In this document: positions 63,302 through 64,000 of the stretch, in pieces
Layout of the letters: each line of letters opens with the position of its first letter
How positions within the stretch are numbered: position 1 is the stretch's first letter
DNA from: Flavobacterium terrisoli
GTDB lineage: Bacteria; Bacteroidota; Bacteroidia; Flavobacteriales; Flavobacteriaceae
Assembly (NCBI RefSeq): GCF_030167905.1
Contig: NZ_JARGNA010000002.1
Coordinates: 310,001 to 374,000 of the forward strand
Reading direction: 5' to 3'
Length of the DNA: 64,000 nt
Program-made: the position numbers and the translations under genes
The notes under the pieces: generated by a model
What the model saw: the letters and a program-made list of their open reading frames with translations, nothing else
What the model was told of the DNA's origin: nothing
Database searches by the model: none

Positions 63302-64000
63302 ATGGCTAAAAAAAGTAAAATCAAGGTAGGGGAAACGAACACCCATATTGTTACATGGTTAAGGGATTACGCCGTAAATGCAAAAGTGAATGGCTTTGTG
63401 ATTGGGATTTCCGGCGGTGTTGATTCGGCGGTAACCTCAACATTATGCGCACAAACGGGATTAACTACTTTATGCATTGAGATGCCAATCCATCAGGACA
63501 GCAGTCAGGTGAGTCGTGGAAGAGAACATATCGAGCAATTGAAAAAGCGTTTTCCGAATGTGCAAAATGCGGAAACTGATTTGACCGGTGTTTTTGAAAC
63601 ATTCAAAAAAGCGGTTCCCACTTCAGACAATGAGGTGAAGTTGAATTTGTCTTTGGCCAATACAAGAGCCAGATTGCGCATGACTACTTTGTACTATTAT
63701 GCAGGGATTCACGGTTTGCTCGTTGCCGGAACCGGTAATAAGGTAGAAGATTTTGGCGTTGGTTTTTATACCAAGTATGGTGATGGCGGTGTTGATTTGA
63801 GTCCGATTGCCGATTTAATGAAAAGTGATGTCTATGCCTTGGGTGAATATTTAGAAATTCCGATGTCGATACAAAAAGCGGCACCGACTGATGGCTTGTT
63901 TGGCGATTCGAGAACTGATGAAGATCAATTGGGCGCCAGTTATGACGAATTGGAATGGGCAATGCTGGAAGCAGAAAACAACAAGAAAAGTGAAGATTTT
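63302..64000 (+). CDS. nadE: NAD+ synthase, 5' part
   Basis: The window shows the first 233 codons; the gene continues past the right edge. The ATP-pyrophosphatase P-loop GISGGVDSA is at 35-43. Further typical segments are ANTRARLRMTTLYYYA, VAGTGNKVEDFGVGFYTKYGDGG and DLSPIADLMKSDVYAL. The enzyme amidates deamido-NAD to NAD. There is no N-terminal glutaminase domain, so it probably uses ammonia. nadE next to gldB and gldC is the order I recall from F. johnsoniae. Confidence 0.96.
   Translation, partial: MAKKSKIKVGETNTHIVTWLRDYAVNAKVNGFVIGISGGVDSAVTSTLCAQTGLTTLCIEMPIHQDSSQVSRGREHIEQLKKRFPNVQNAETDLTGVFETFKKAVPTSDNEVKLNLSLANTRARLRMTTLYYYAGIHGLLVAGTGNKVEDFGVGFYTKYGDGGVDLSPIADLMKSDVYALGEYLEIPMSIQKAAPTDGLFGDSRTDEDQLGASYDELEWAMLEAENNKKSEDF

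Overview
The window is chromosomal DNA from a Flavobacterium-like member of the Bacteroidota (Flavobacteriaceae). Evidence: gliding genes at both ends (gldK at the left edge, gldB and gldC at the right), a short RpoD, an XrtF-type exosortase, a dcw cluster lacking murF and ddl, a FtsZ with a very long tail, AT-rich intergenic DNA, and Bacteroidota-type promoters (TTTG-N19-21-TAnnTTTG) in front of several genes. I see no prophage, insertion sequence, CRISPR array or rRNA operon. There is one tRNA.

Layout. 1-4583 (minus): 5' part of gldK, an arginase-fold protein that has lost metal ligands, and topA. 4915-10289 (plus): miaB, a sigma-54 activator without receiver domain, a lipoprotein, lptE, a TPR-like protein and secG, ending in a strong terminator. 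10423-12361: groES-groL behind a sigma-54-like site. 12436-16880 (minus): a DedA protein, then a probable metal-uptake cluster (HYC_CC_PP protein, TonB-dependent receptor, HMA protein) followed by a DUF2490 protein. 16921-18422: xrtF with its partner gene, divergent from a GAF protein. 18528-21093: rpsO and pnp. 21251-26504: lipoproteins plus an ECF sigma factor and a membrane-anchored barrel protein that looks like its anti-sigma partner. This block carries three copies of a CGCAACCTT promoter-like motif, one of which leads into a short gene-free, hairpin-rich stretch that ends in a terminator (a candidate small RNA). 26609-31163: a giant DUF2339 membrane protein and rpoD. 31401-32063: rpe.

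32066-41553 is a galactose/galactan utilisation locus: a divergent GntR regulator, then galM, a GH53 endo-galactanase lipoprotein, a GH2 beta-galactosidase, galK, galT and a sodium:sugar symporter. Together they would cut beta-1,4-galactan, import the released sugar and convert it to sugar phosphates by the Leloir pathway. There is no SusC/SusD pair and no galE here.

41557-43590 holds an MtfA-like peptidase, a small secreted protein, tRNA-Arg(TCG) and a YqeY protein. 43792-59521 (all minus) is the division and cell-wall cluster, read mraZ-rsmH-ftsL-ftsI-murE-mraY-murD-ftsW-murG-murC-ftsQ-ftsA-ftsZ, with a clear MraZ operator (TACCAC repeats every 10 bp) upstream of mraZ. 59912-64000 holds an alpha/beta hydrolase, engB, a small outer-membrane-like protein, gldC, gldB and the 5' part of nadE.

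The least explained parts are: the ECF block with its candidate small RNA and trans-envelope protein; the dispersed structured repeats (two AGCCCTGAT elements, three low-complexity inverted repeats, a shared 16-bp word); the arginase pseudoenzyme beside gldK; and the XrtF pair without a visible substrate.
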